From Nectonema munidae (taxonomy: Eukaryota; Nematomorpha; Nectonematoida; Nectonematidae): a DNA stretch of 64,000 bases. Below the pieces are notes generated by a model. The model saw nothing but the letters and a program-made list of their open reading frames with translations, searched no databases and was not told where the DNA came from. Where the stretch lies: assembly GCA_030549495.1 (NCBI GenBank), contig JAUIRK010001026.1:598461-662460 (forward strand), written 5' to 3'. This document shows positions 12,201-27,200 of the stretch, in pieces. Both the position numbers and the translations under genes were made by a program. Positions within the stretch are counted from its first letter, which is position 1, and each line of letters opens with the position of its first letter.

Positions 12201-15200
12201 TTTTTGCGGGTTGGCTGCAATTATACTGGTTTATCGCTGCTCCTGCGAAAGTGTAACAAAATTCTACACTTTTCCCTGAGAGTATTTGCTTTTAGGAGAT
12301 ACTCTCTCAGTTTAAACAAAGCTTTGTTTTGAACTGACAGATTATACTCATATAAAGATAGTATAATCTAGGCCATCTAGGGGCTAACAACAACAACAAC
12401 CTCTGTACATCTAAATACACGAACTGAAATAATTTTTGCTATGTTGACAAACTGGAAATAGACAAATTAGCATTCGGCAAATTGAACTTGGCAAACTAGG
12501 AATCGGGAACTGGATTCGACAAATTAGTGCGCTAGATTTTATTATCTCGTGAAAACAAGATGCATGAAAGAGATTTAACATAATATTTTTGAAGATGCTC
12601 TTTTACTCGTTCATTTTGTCAACAAAACTGGTTGATTGAAAACTATTCATTGATTTCAAGTGCCAGTTCAAATACATTTTTTCAATGTTTTAATAAGAGA
12701 ATAAACTTTTTCTAAATTCATGGAATTTGTGCAGGAATGCTTGAATTCAGGGATCACAATTTTTATGCGGTTACAGAGCAAAATGGAAGATAAGAATGTT
12801 ACTTTTGCTTGATAGCACATCTAGAGGAATCATTGGAAGTTTCTTCTGATGTTTGATTCACTGCAATCTTATTCGCAACAGACTAAAATAGGAAAAGAAA
12901 ATAAAAAGATAACGCCACTTTACTTAAGGAAAGAAAGATGACAAGTTTCGAGGTGAATAGACTACACAAACGAATGAACAAATTAAAGAAATGGCTGACT
13001 CTTTATCAATCTCTACGTGAAAACAAACTATTGGAGATTTAAAAAACACGGCTCTCAATTGCCCCATTTGAACAATGTGTGTTCTTGTTTTAGCCTTTTA
13101 AAGATCAATTGTCAAAAAATAAATGAGATATTTGTATGGGATGCAACATAGCTAATACATCTTTTTGCACACAATAATAATTTTATTAAAAAAATATAGG
13201 AAATAACAGATAAGTCAATTCAATGGTATAATCGGGACATTGCTCAGAAAAATTTCATTATTATAAACATATGGTCCGCCCAAAACTGATAGTGGTCAGC
13301 CAATCTAGTCCACCAAGTTTGAGGGAAATGGTTGTTAATAAGTACGCATTATTCTACTTGAAATTTGAAAAGCGTATTCTAACCGACGATACTGAGTCCG
13401 AGAATTTCAAGGGGTGGAAGTCGGAATCGCTATCGTAGGAGTCCTAGTAAATTTTTTTAGAGTATTTTTAAAAAGATGGAAAAAATAATTTAATCAATTT
13501 TTAGTTAGAGACCGAGAATGAGGTTGTGCATAAAAAATAAGAAGAAAGGATACCTTGATGGGGAAGCCGTCCTGGCATATTTTATTTGGGGCATTTGGTG
13601 CGAAAGATGGTTGCAGTACAAGGGGTTGTTGAAAGCTGAGAAGGGGGTGATGACGATATCCGTTTATAGGGTTGTTCGGGAAGGAACTTGAGCTCTTGGA
13701 AGACTCTGAAAGAGATGATGGCGCTAATGGAGGAGTTGGTGATAGTAATTTCGCGCTACACATGGCAACGGAGGAAAGCGTCGTAGAAGAGAGGGATGAG
13801 GAGCATGTTGAAGGGGGCGTTGCTGACACCTGATGGCTAACGAACTTCTGAAAGATGTAAGCTCGCAATTGACACAGTTTGCTTAGCAGTTGCATCTGGG
13901 AAAAGAACGCCATTATTTTTTAAATTTTAAATACTTAAAGAAATTCCAACTCCTAACTTTTATTAGATACTGAACTGACTCCCAATCTTGTTCAAATATA
14001 AAAAGAAAAAAATAGTGTCATACTACTCTAAGCAAATTGAAGTTTGAGAACACTTGATTCACTCACAATCTTACGCCAGAAATAGTAGATACCGTATACT
14101 TCGGTGCATAGGTCGAGCACCTACAGATAAGTCGCCCCCTCCCCAATCTAAGTGAGCATTTAAGAGTAAGCCAATATCTAGAGGGGGTATAAATCCTCCT
14201 TTAAAATACCAAACTAGGCCTAAGTTATTACAGAAGCTTCGTTTGAAAAACTTTTTATATCAAGTGATGACTTTGCCAACTTTAATGAATTTTAAGGGGT
14301 AGAGCTAAATACTTTTTATTTTTATTTCATTTTTGCAAGAAATGAAGGGATAATTCTTTCTTCCTCTGACAAGATTATAAATTCTTCAGCGTTTACCAAT
14401 ACGAACAACCATATCAATGTCTACCAAAGAGGGGCGTAGCGGAAGCAAAGGAGGCGCTTTGAAATTTTTATGGGTTGAAGTAAAGAAATAAGTTGTATAA
14501 TTTATATGCTACAGTTATATTTTGAAAAATATATCTTATAAGCAGCTTCTTTAAATTCTCTTCTCATTATTTGAAAGTGTCTATAAAGCGCTTTTGATGC
14601 TTCCCATAGAGGTATGTATGGTTGAGAATGAAAGAAAAGTGTAGATAATGGGAGAGTGATGACTGGTAATATCACAATTTTAACTTGAGCAATATCCAAG
14701 CAAACATTTAAATTTGAGAAGAAAAACATTCGATATTTGAGTGACAAACAGAGTATAGAATAGATGGCCAATCAAATCAGCTATAAGCAAAATTTAAAAT
14801 GCAGTATCAAATAAAAATCAGATCCAATATGTCAATTTTATTTATGATTTTTTGGTATTTTATGTGCTCTTTTGATTGTGATTTTAAAAGTGGAATATAA
14901 TAGAAAATGAAATAAAATAAATTCTATAAGGTAAAGACGTGCCGTGGAGTGTTTTCACGGACAAGGCACAATTTCACCATTAGTGTCGAACTATGAGAAA
15001 AAAAAGACTTATGGCTGGATCGAACCCGAGACCTTGTGGTGGTGGGATCGAAGCTAAATAGCTAATGAACCTTAATTAATTAAATTAGTTAATGGGTTGA
15101 AAATTAATCAAATTAATGTGAAATTTGCTATTTTTATCAGCGTTGATTGGTGTGGTCGACGCGCAAAGCTCACTTTCCAAATGTTCATTGTAAGTTGACT

Positions 15201-18200
15201 TCGGAATCTACTTTTACTGAATTTCATTTTTGAAAAATTGCTTGCAACTATAAGTACTACCAAGAAAAAGATCCTTTTCGCATATTGCTCTAAATTCAGA
15301 TTCTTTTCTAATGCATTGTGTTCACAAAAAGAACTTCAATCATAAGCTCCTTTATCAGATTGCAGATCTATCAGCTTCATGTTATAACATTCAAAATTGC
15401 ATTCTGCTGTGGGAAGCGTACTTTGTTATCATCATAGTAGATGATCTTTTAAAAGGTGTAGATAAAGAGATGTAGCAATCTAAACGTGTTTATTATGTAT
15501 AGTCGTTTGAAAAACAGAAAATTTTTCCAGTTCATTTATATTAGTGGTCTAGGGCGATATTGCTGAGAGCTTGTGACACATGCACTGGCCCAACCAAATC
15601 TTGGAAATGTTCCCTAAAATATAAATAAGAAATTAGTTTTTTCAGAATTATTTACTTTTATACACGAAGCCATCTCTTTCAGAATATTGATTTAAAGAAC
15701 ATCTCGTTTATATCTTTCTTTAGAAACGGTATCCATCCAGATAAGACTGATTGATCACTTTTCGGATATTGTTGATATTTGGAATTCAGAAATTAAAAAA
15801 GCTAATTTATCTAATTTGACCCCAAAATAACTTTTAAATGAGTCAAACGATTTCTTAATTTTAAAGAAGTTTTACATGAAATGGGTAGACCATTTTAGGC
15901 CAAGATTTTTAAAAACTAGCGTCTGTTACAGATGCGTATTCCGAAAATCATTGGAATTAATTTTAAGAGGTCATTTGTATTACAATAAATTTCTAACCCA
16001 TAATACTTGATTTTAAGGAAGCGGGCTATGACCAAAATGCCCGACCCTTGAATACGCCACTGCCGATTCTTATCTTCTTTGACCCTTTAAGTCGCGGGAA
16101 AAAGAAGATAGATAACATTTGGAGTATCAGGCGTGCAATTGATTTCAGAGAATAAGATGTGCTTGGAATAAGTTCAAAAGTTTAAACAGTTTTTGTGCAA
16201 TAAAAAAAGATCACAGAAGATCTGTGTTTATTTTATGGAGCTCAAAAGAAACTGATAAACGAAAACTACCAACAAATGAAATGAGAATGATTTGTGAACT
16301 AACCCTGAAAGATAAAGTAAGTAATGAAAAAGTTAGAAATTTTGACAGGCGTGATTGATATCAATAAAGTTATAAAAATGGAGACTTGGATGGTTTTTGG
16401 ACATGTTTCCAGAAGAAATAGTGGCGAGTTTACAAAGGATACTTTAGAATTACAATTTCGGTAGAAGAGAAAAGGGTAGAACTAAACTAACCTGGATAGA
16501 AGGGTTTACGAACTTGGTGATGAAAAAGACAGGTTGGGATGGAGACCAAAAATCAAGATTACTGGAATCAGTTTGCTTTATGGTCATCTTTGGTGATTCG
16601 GCTCACCCCAGCTTGCTGCGATTAATCTTGGCCGTAAAAATGGAATGATGATGATAACATAACGTGAGGAAGAGTATTTATATTTTAGGGGACACTGGTT
16701 TGGTTAAGGAGCCACTTTTGAAAACAGGATAGGGGAGTGCATAGTGTGAAATGAAAGTAGAAGCAAGCATCTCACTTCAGCGGATGTTTTGTTCCACTTT
16801 TTGGATAGGAAAATAATGTTGGAATGAATTTTCTTGATGTCTTCGCGTTGTGCTTCCGTGAGAACAGCGTTATTAGCAGGTAGTGTGTGAAATGAGTTGA
16901 TGAGAGATGATGGAAGAGAAATCAACGAAGAGGAGACGGCTGAAAAAGAAAAATCAAATTATCCCCTTTTGTTTGCATTTGTTACTTTCAATGAATGAAG
17001 AAAACAAAGCATAATTAGATATGGAGAGGGGGCAGCCTTCTTTGCTCAAAGTCAGAAGCAAAGAGTTCGCGTTCCCCACACCTCTTCATAACATTAAAAT
17101 GACATTTTTTGAGCTGCCAATCAAAAATGATTATGTCATAAAGACTCTATTCTCACTGTGCCTAAGAAGGTGGATGGAAACGAGCGTTGTGAGCGCTCTT
17201 TATCCGTGCATACACTCCTTTAATTTAGTTCCTGCCTATCGATTAGGTAAGAAACCAAGAAAATAATGAAAAAGCAATGTTATTCCATTTCTCACGTGAC
17301 TTTTGAGTTGGTACTTTTAGAAAAAACTTTTTAAGAATGTCGTCAATCGCCTTCAAATTATTTCAAATAATACGAAACTAACTGTGCTCGCTCGCGTAAG
17401 AAGATTTTTCAACAACTAATACATAAATGCTTATTACATTGAAATCAATCATTAGAAATCGTTTATAAATAACTCTGAAATGAAATAGTAACTATTTTTA
17501 TGTCGTCTTCACTCCATCTCAAAATTTTATTTAAAAGTGTTCTTGGCAAACTTTTGAAAAAGAAGCTCAAAGACTTTAAAGTTTTGACACGCGTTATAGA
17601 AACGGCAGATACTTCCATTCAAAATTATGTCAATTTCAAAAATCTAAATTTGTGTCTCTGTGGGTTTTTGAAAAGCACACAAGCTAATTAAAAAAATTAA
17701 TTTAATAAAACTGATCACAAGGATAAAAGGTTATAACTTAAGTAAAAGGCTTATAACTGAACAAGTTGCTAACCAGTCAAACTATCGATAAAATGTTAAT
17801 TTTAGATTTATTTTTCAGCTTTCAAATCGATTTTTTTATTAGGCATAAAATAAGAAAGTTTGGTAATGGCGGTTTTAATGATAATGAGGAAAAACAAACC
17901 TTTGGAGATTTGAGTTGAACTTCGGGTGTTCGTCTTTTTGGAAGGTGTGCCAAATAGACTAGTGTTAGGGAAAGACTTGAGAGCAGGAAAACGATTCGTG
18001 CACGAAATTTTGTTTGCAGTGACGAGGAATTTGCCAGAAACGCATGGACTAACAACAGGACGAAGCAGATTTGAAGTTGAAGAAAGTGAGCAGGGAGGTT
18101 TGCCGCCGGGTGATGATGATGATGATGATGAAGGCGATGGAATGATGAATGGTTTGCTCAATTTGCTACCGTTATTCAAATTAGTGTTGGTGAGGGAAGT

Positions 18201-21200
18201 TGCTTGCGTTTGCGGAATAGGAATGTTTATGAGAGCGGGTCCATTATTCGTTTGAATGATGGCCAACTGATTCAAAGGCATTGACGCGGGCTTTTGTGAA
18301 ATGATTGGCGCGGGCAGGGCGATGCGAGGGGCGGGGTTAGGAGCAGGGTGAGGAGAAGGAAAAATTTGCTGATTGGGCTGAGCAATGTTAAGGAGATATG
18401 GAACGTTGTTGATGTAGACGATGCTTGAATGCGCGGAAGGGGGTTGCATGATGGGAGTAGTTGGGGGAAAGCGCTCGAACGCATTTACGGGGCGAATTGA
18501 GGAAGGTGAGTTCTTTGCATTGGGAGTTAGTTGAAGGGTTTGTTGTGGGGTGGCGGAATTGTTGTGCATGACCAGCTGAAGCGGCTGGCCATTGATGAGG
18601 ATGGGACTAGGAGTTGAAATTCTGGCAGTTGGGTGCGCGGATGTGACAGGCGCTAAAATTCATCAAAATTAAACGCGTTCTTGAAAAAGGAGCAGGAATC
18701 CTAAAGAATCTTTTTTATGAGGGAATTCCTAATAAAGCATAATTGAAACGTGACAATATATTTCATTTATGCGTTTATCACTGAAGACCTATCATCTGCA
18801 AAAGCTTGTCGAGACGCGTTTTATTAGTCTAGAAAAAGGTCTTTTTTTTTAGATGTAGTAGCATTACAAGTTCAAGTGAAATGTTTTCAAATTTAAGTAA
18901 CTTTTTCACGTTTTAAAAGTATTTTATCTTTGGATTCGAGATAAAAAAAATTTTTAAGATCGGTAGTAAATATTTTTACAAAAATAAATTTTTTGTTTGC
19001 ATTTTTTAATTTTTTTAGAACTCCAAAAATTTGTAAAAGATGTGTAATTCAATATATATATCTTCTCTCAACAAAAAATCAAATATTTTCAAACCCAATA
19101 AAAAATTAGTTTTCAAGTCGAACGTAAAACTTTAAAAAATTTCACCTGAACTTGTAATGCTATATACTAACTCTATCCAATAAAGAACTTATGCAGCTCA
19201 TGTATATTAGAAAAGTTTTGTTGAAAGTAGGAAGGGGGGGTCTCAGAAAATAAGAATAGATCAATTGATTTTATAACAAATAAATGTCTTTTTCATATCA
19301 GAATGCCTGGACATACTACATTTTGATCATATATAGCATCTCCCATATAGATTTAAATTTTAAAAATTTTACCCTAAAACAAACCTACTAAAAATTGGCT
19401 TATCAAAATTTATAGAATATAATATTTAAAAAAATTATAAAAAAACAATGTATAAAAATATTGAATAAAATTAAAGACTAAAAATAAATTGCGTTGTTTT
19501 CCAACATTTATCAAAGTGTCCTTTTAAAACAAAGTCAACGTCTAACCTGAAGGCAATTAATAACGAAGTGGAAATTTCGCAAGAGGTGTTAAAGAAAGAT
19601 GTGGAATTTATTTAGTCCGCTTTTTCACTTCAAATGAGCTCTCGACTTAAATTTAACAGTTTGTGGTACATTAAATTCTAAGCAAAGGTTTGTAGTCTTT
19701 ATTATGCTAAAAGGAAAATAAGTGCGGCGTTGAATGTTTTAACCGAAAGGCAAGAAAAACCTAGACTTTCTTCAAAAAAAGGAGGAAGAAAAGTTTTTTT
19801 GAAAAGATGATCTCTTAAAAGCCTTTGCGAACAATCTCTGCTACTTCGTTCAATTATTCCTCAAATTTCCATGTCAATATTTTGTCATACTTCGGATTCA
19901 ACACTCCTCAAGAAATTTCAGAAAGCAGTTCCTCGAGTAGAGGTTACTGTTATATATCTGCGTGTACACCCAGAACAAGAGGTACACGAAAATGTTCGTT
20001 TTGCAAAAAATTTATCTGTAAAAGGCATTTTTTAATACGCCCTAAATGTAACTCTTGAAAGTATTGTCGCTAAATCTAAACCTTGTAATATTTTTATTTC
20101 AAATGATATGTTTCCTAAACTTACGTTCGTTTTACTATGCTTTAATTCAATAAAATTTTGTTTAGCTTTTCATACACATTTCATTTACTGAAAATGGTAT
20201 TTTTCTGCAATCGTAATTTTGTATGTTTCAGTTATTCTCTTTTATGTACATTCATACAAAAATGAAACTCAATCTATTGCGGAGTTAGTTTTCAGCTAAT
20301 GCTTCATATGAAAACTGTAAGTTTAACTTAGGATGTTTTCACGAAAAGAAAAACACAATAGCTAGATTAAAATTAGAACTAGCTTTTATCCGTGGATGTC
20401 TAATGAACTGCTGTGTTTGATCAAGAAACGCGATAAACTTCATAGCAAAATGAAAAAAGACAAAAATAATTTAGATTTCAGACTTGAGTTTTTAAGATGT
20501 AGAAATAAAGTTAAATCGAAAATAAAAGCTCTAAAGCATGACTACTTTCAAAACATTTTTACATCAACTGACTCCTTTAAAAAAGTTTGGCAAAAAATTA
20601 ATAGAGTTATTAAACATAATCATGAAGAAAACTATTTGATTAAATCAAATGAAGAATACATTTCAGATCCAAAAATTGTTAGCGAAATGTTTAATGAATA
20701 TTTTTCATCTAATTTTTCTTTGGGAATAGATAAAAATTGTGCATTTTTAAAGTATCTTGATAAAATAAAGTTTTCTTTTATCGTCAATAAGGTCACTTCT
20801 AATGACGTTATTGTTGCAATGAATGAAATTAATGCGAAAAAAACATGTGGTGCCTATGATCTATCTGTTTATAAGTTGATTTTAGTCAAAGATATCTTGA
20901 TGAGTTACTTGGTTATTGCCTATAACTCCTGTATTGAATATGGCGTGTTTCCTTCTTCGTTAAAGATAAGTAAAGTAATACCCATTTTCAAAAAAGGCAA
21001 TAAAGACTGTCTTCAAAATTTCAGGCCAATAAGTTTGATTACCACTCTTTCGAAAATTTTCGAAAAAAAATTTGTATAAGCAAATTTTAAATTACTTAGA
21101 TAAATTTAGTTTACTTTTTCCTTTTCAGTTTGGGTTCAGGCCTAACTATAGCACCCAGCATCTTCATTTAGTGCTTGAGAATAAAATTGATGAATATTTG

Positions 21201-24200
21201 CAAAAATATCACAGTGTTATAGCTTTATTTATAGATTTAAGCAAAGCTTTCGACATAATACACCATGATAAAATATTATTAAAATTGGAGTATTGTGGTT
21301 TTCCGACTTCTGCCCTCAAACTCTTTAAGTCTTATTTTTCTCACAGAAATCAAACGGTAATAAATCGTCTTTGACAAATATATCTTCAGGAGTTCCTCAA
21401 GGCTCGATCTTGGGGCCTCTTTTCTTTTCTTTATATATTAACGACATTCATAAAGCTACTTCTTCTTTTGACTATTTAATTTACACAGATGATATAACAC
21501 TTCTTTTTCCTGTAAAAAGTGTTGATATTGATAGCTCTTACAATAATCTTGATCATAGCCTGAAACTATTTTTTGACTGGATAAAACTAAAATTCCTTAG
21601 TTGTTAATTATAACAAATCTAAGGCAATGACTTTTTCTAACATTGAAATAAAACATTCAAAAGTTTTGGAAAAATATAATTTTGAAGCAGTGAAAACTTT
21701 TAATTTGTTAGGTCTTGTGATGGATAATAAATTAAAATGGATTGATCACACAAAACATATCGTAGTGAAGTTAAATAGTATATTTGGAATATTGAAAAGA
21801 TATAAAAATTATTTTAGTAGTAGCGTAAAACTTAAAATATATAATGCATTAGTTGTTCCTCATTTGTATTATGGAGAAATGAAAAAAAATGATTAATTTT
21901 AAGCATTATTATGACGATCTATCAGAGTGTTGCCTAGACCTTATCATGCTAGAGCCGTCGGAGGATTGAGTTTTCAGACGATTTTTGAATGTGAGAAAAA
22001 AGAATATGAAATGTGTTATTTACTTCTGTATGTATTCATTTAAGTTAATTAATTAGATAAAACTGGGGTTGCTTTAAAAGTTTAAAATGAAGATGACTCA
22101 ATCCCAAACGAATCACAAATTTGTGGTTAACGCACTACATATATATTATATGGTTTTTGATAGATATATATATACACACGCGTCAACTCGGTTTTCCAAA
22201 CGTCTCGGCCCTCGTACAATTGAGTTTTCGACCAACTGAAATGGTTTCCATCCTCGACCAAATGCCAAACACGTGACGAACGCATATTTATTAAAGAATA
22301 ATTTGGTGAGGACTTTGCAGGAAGGAATCATGGTCGCAAACCGAGGTATCACGAGCTTATTTTTCTGAATTAGACTTATTTGATCAGTCCTGACGCGTAT
22401 ATATCAAAGTGCCGTGAGTGTGACTGTGTATGTATAGGGGGGTTCGTTTGAAATTTAGCATAGCAAAGTGAAAGAAATAAGGGGATGATGATACGCGAAT
22501 CGCATTGCTTGGAGAAGGGAAGAGAGGTGACTTTGTCCATCAGATTCTTGATGGAAGACGGAGAAGACACGAGAACTGGACTAACACTTCCCATCAAATG
22601 CTTTTTGTTGACGTGGCCAGGCAGGAGGTTGGCTGTTGTCAGGGCTTGGTGGTGGTTGTGGGCGCCATTGAAGACGTGGCTTGCAACAACTTTATCCACT
22701 TCCTTCACCCTGAAGATGGGGGAGTTGGTTGGAGTAGAGTCTACGACCACGCTTGAGACGACATTGTTCTAAATAGCCATGTAGATATTGAAGTATTTAC
22801 TCGATTTACGTAAAGTTTGCAAGTTTGAGCTCTATACAAAGCATCCGCGTAATTTTGTTTTCTTTTATTAACCTTAATGAACAAATTATGTGATGAATAA
22901 TTTTGTCTACTAGAAAGTACACCACAAATATTCCATTCGGCCAAATGTCTTCGTAGCTTAAATTGAAAGTATGGAAAAATTGTCTTTAATATGATGATGA
23001 TGATGATGATTTCTACATGTTTTTATTAATTGATTCAATATACAATTGTCTTTCAGAGAAAATGAAATTGTCAAAGGAGAAACAGTGATAATGGAAAAGA
23101 AGGATCTTCAGAATGATGTGTTTTTGGGTGGAAGATATAAAAAGCAATTAATTTGAATCGTGAGAATCGAGATTTTCAATTTTAATGGTCTTTTTACTCG
23201 CCTTTCAAATATTATTCAAAGAAAGTGGCACTTTTTCTGATCGTAACCAACTTTTCATACATGATCCTTGTCTATGGCCCCCACAACAATCATAGCCGGT
23301 GAATACCGTGACTGTCTACTAGTGTCTAACAATTATAATCATACGATTAATTAAAAAGGGCATTTTGCTAAAAGGTGTTTCAAGAATAAGCACAAAAAAA
23401 GAAGGAAGCATAGAAAATTCACTGGATGGAAAAAGTTTATTAATCCTACGCTATGTGATTTAATCTTTGAATCTTACAAATTTGATAACATTGTAATAAT
23501 TAAGTGCTCTAGTTGCGAGACAATTCTACTCAGTGTGAAGAGTGATGTTGCAGATTATCGACAAGCTTCTTGATTCTTGGTTTTGTTTCACTTAAAGCAC
23601 AACACAGGTCATGCTTCACTTCAAGTCTGTTACAATATTTCATTTTAATGTATAGTAGTTGATAGAAGGCAGCCTCATAGGAATAAGTTGATGAAAATGG
23701 TAGAAGTTGGCGAAAAGCTAAGTCACACTAACTTGGATATGAAGCTGGCATTGATGACCAAAAAACTGGGAGAGATTCCGTTTCAAACGTCATCTACCCG
23801 CTAAACTCATCTGGTTTTATTTATGCATAGCCTCAGATTATGGCCTCTTAAATTTTGCTTTATGGCTCTCCAGAGTGCCATGGCCCACAGTTTGGAAACC
23901 AATGAACTAAACCTTATTTTTTATTAGGGAAAAATTTTTGCCAACACTAAAACAAGCGAAAATAACTCGAAAACTACAAGTCCTATTTTCAATTCCTCAC
24001 ATACATGTCAATCAAATTTATTATTAAAAAATGGAAATTTTTGGGCTCGTGATAAACCTGATGACGTCATCCGGACAAGACAATCTAAAATTCGCCAAGT
24101 TGGCATAGAACTCTTCTAGCAAAGTTGTTAATACAAATTTTTGGGATAATCTGTCATAAAATAATAAAAGAAATCAGATATAAACATTTCACACTATGCT

Positions 24201-27200
24201 TGAAGAAATAAAGCAAAGATTTTTTGAAAATGATGACATCAAAATTCAAAGATGTCATCAAGCCATAAATCTTCTACAATAAATAGAGGCTTTAGTCTCT
24301 ATCAAATACACGATTACATGCATCGTGTTTCAGAAGCACTTTATTTGATAACTCAGATAGGCAGAAATATATTAGGGGTATAGATATTAGCACAGTAATT
24401 ACTCAGAGTGGTTCAAATAAATTTGTATTTGTATTTGCATTTGAAAAATGTTTATCTAAATCCAAGGCCAAATTCTTATTTCACGGTTCGGTTGAATTTT
24501 TCTTTCCTTATAAAATTTCCCATAATAGTTGCTGAGTTTTATCATAAATGAAGTTCGGAATTAGAAGGAGTTTCTATCAGTGGTTCTCAACCTTTTTTAA
24601 CAAAGGCCCAAATTAAGAACCAACATTGCACTAGAGCAGGGTTTCTGAACCAGTTGTGCATGCACCACTTGTGGAACTCTTTCCGATTTGTGCGAGAAGA
24701 TATTTTCAAAAAACCAAAATTTTAATCAAATATTTTTTCATGAACTTTTTTGGAAATTTTTGTTGGAGTGGTGCGAGGAAAAAATGTTTTTTAATGGTGC
24801 AAACTGAAAAAAGATTAAGAAACACTGCACTAGAGCCCCCCCCCCCCCATACCAGAAGCATAAAATCGGTTTTTATAAAGAGCATTTTTTAAATTAACTC
24901 TAAAATATTAATGTAGTCACCCAAATTGCTGCATATATATTATACATCATATTATTCATAAATAATAAATCAATATGTTTGCGAAATTTTGAATCTTTTA
25001 ATATCATATTTTTCCTGCAACTTTTCAATGTCGGCCGCAAAAGAAGAGGTTGAGAGCACATCCAACCATCAGGGCCACAGTTGAGAACGAATGAAATACG
25101 AGGATATGATGCGTATCCGAAAGATCAAATGTTACAGATGAATGCAATAAGAAAATCTCCCTATGCGTATAATCTATCAGTTCAAAACAAAGCTTTGTTT
25201 AAACTGAGAGAGTATTTCCATAAAAGCAAGTACTCTCAGGAAAAGCTAAATAACTCATTTTTGTTATTCCTTTTTTTTCTATCTTCTTTTTGTCGTTCAG
25301 CGCGAAATTTGTTTTTTGCTTTGTTCACTATTTGTTTTTATTTGAAATGATTTTAAATAATAATCATTCAGTGAATTTGTATTAGTAGTAGTTAAGTATT
25401 TTAGAGAAATAGGTAGTATTATGCTTTGCGGTATAATGCATGAGGTGAAGATGAATACGATAAAAGCATAAATGATTGTTTACCGGTGTGCCAATAATTT
25501 CCTGGTTAGAAGGAATCTTGAGAAAGTTTGTAAGAGCTTGTGGATCACTTAACATAATGAATTCAATTTGGTAGAAGTACATAGCGCAAAAGGAGAAAGT
25601 AAAAGAGAAAGTATCAAACATAGACTTGAAGAAACAATTAGGACCCATTGCTATTTCCCTACTAATACGCCTCTTTAACTTGAAAATCAATACAGACACA
25701 ATTCGACACATATGGAAGACAGCATAGATAGATAATACCATCCTTAACCTAACAAAGATAAAACATAAAGACTTAAACAAGACACAAACAATTACATTTA
25801 TTGATGAGGTTGTTTACGAGGGTATCCATGATTAGTAACTTATCGGAGATGAATAATTAAAAAGACACTTAGATTTTAATTATTGCTCTTATCTTGCTTT
25901 CATTGCATTTATATCATTTATATTTTTTGTCCTTGAAAAAGTTGGTCGTGCGCATAACTTTTAGATTTTAATAAAGTCTTAAAGGTAAAGCTACCGTGGG
26001 GTGTTTTTTATCGACAATGCATACTTGCACCGCTTGTATCGAATTATGAGAAAATAGGCTTGATACGGAATCGAACCCAAGACTTTGAGTTATGGAAGCT
26101 TAGTATCCAACCAACCTTACTCACGCCCATCTTCTTTATTCGTTAAATAAAGTAAACAAGGTAGTTTAAAGTGTCCTCTTAATTATTATTAATCTAAAAT
26201 TGAATTAAAGCCAACAAATAATCACTCCTTTGTGAGAATATCTTTACAAAATTCATCTTGGAATAAGCACACACACAGACACATACAACTAGTAACGTAG
26301 CCAGAAATTTATATTCGGAGACACAAATATATATGCTTGCATACTTACTGGCTTTGTCTAAAATGAAAGCATCAGATACTCTTATCTTCTCTTTGTGTTT
26401 GTGAGCTCCTTTCTCTATTGTTTCTTTGTTAGCGCTTTAGATTTTAACATGGTTAAAATTTCTCATCTTCGTTTCTCATACCAAAGAGTAATTTTTTATT
26501 ATGAATTTGCTTTCTTACAGGTAGAAGGCCAATCTTAACACATTAAACAGTTTGATCATTATAATGATATCAATAATTTTTCTATATTTTGATTCTATTT
26601 GCTTTATTTTTGCTAGTATAAAAAAAAGTAACGTAGGGTGTTTTCATCGAGAAGGCAGAATTGAACCGAACTATGAGAAAGTAGGCTTGATGCGGAATCG
26701 ATACCAAGACCTTGAGTTATCGAAACCGGTACCTAACCAACCTTACTTACGCCCTCCTTAGACCCCTTAGTATAAAAGCACGTCAAAGATTAATTCTTTA
26801 TTTTTAATTTATAAATTTCAATTTTTGATAGTGGGCCCCCTAAATTAAATGGAGGAGTCAGACTCCAACGACCCAATAGCTGGCTACGCGGCTGCATACG
26901 ACACCCAATATCTTTTAATTTCCAACCAGAGCCCAGCCGGAATCCTGAACTTCCTCGTGGGTAGAGTAACTACCCGTTCAACGCGGGGAAGCCTTTAACA
27001 CCGTTGTCTGGGAATTGATAAAAAATTTTATCGTCCATATTCTGGAAATATATACATTATTTACAAAGTCTTTATTATCTTCATGATCTTTTTGTAAATA
27101 TATACATTATTTACTCTTCAACGTGATTTCAATAATATAAAATAATAATGAAACATTTTTTGGTTTGGTTGCACGAAATTTTTTGGTTGGTCTCACTAAT

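Noticed and set aside
14090-14180. Sequence resembling a pogo-type transposon end (TCGGTGCATAGGTCGAGC)
   Set aside because: No partner end or TA duplication could be found, so it is not called as an element.
15550-15614. Possible extra BICRA-like exon (minus strand, reading HFQDLVGPVHVSQALSNIAL)
   Set aside because: It has a good acceptor but its natural frame needs a different entry phase than exon 5 provides, and exon 5 joins exon 6 perfectly without it. It could be an alternative end, but the evidence is too thin.
17926-18255. Plus-strand 109-codon frame
   Set aside because: It is the antisense shadow of BICRA-like exon 4, whose serine/proline-rich frame fits splice phases and the rest of the gene.
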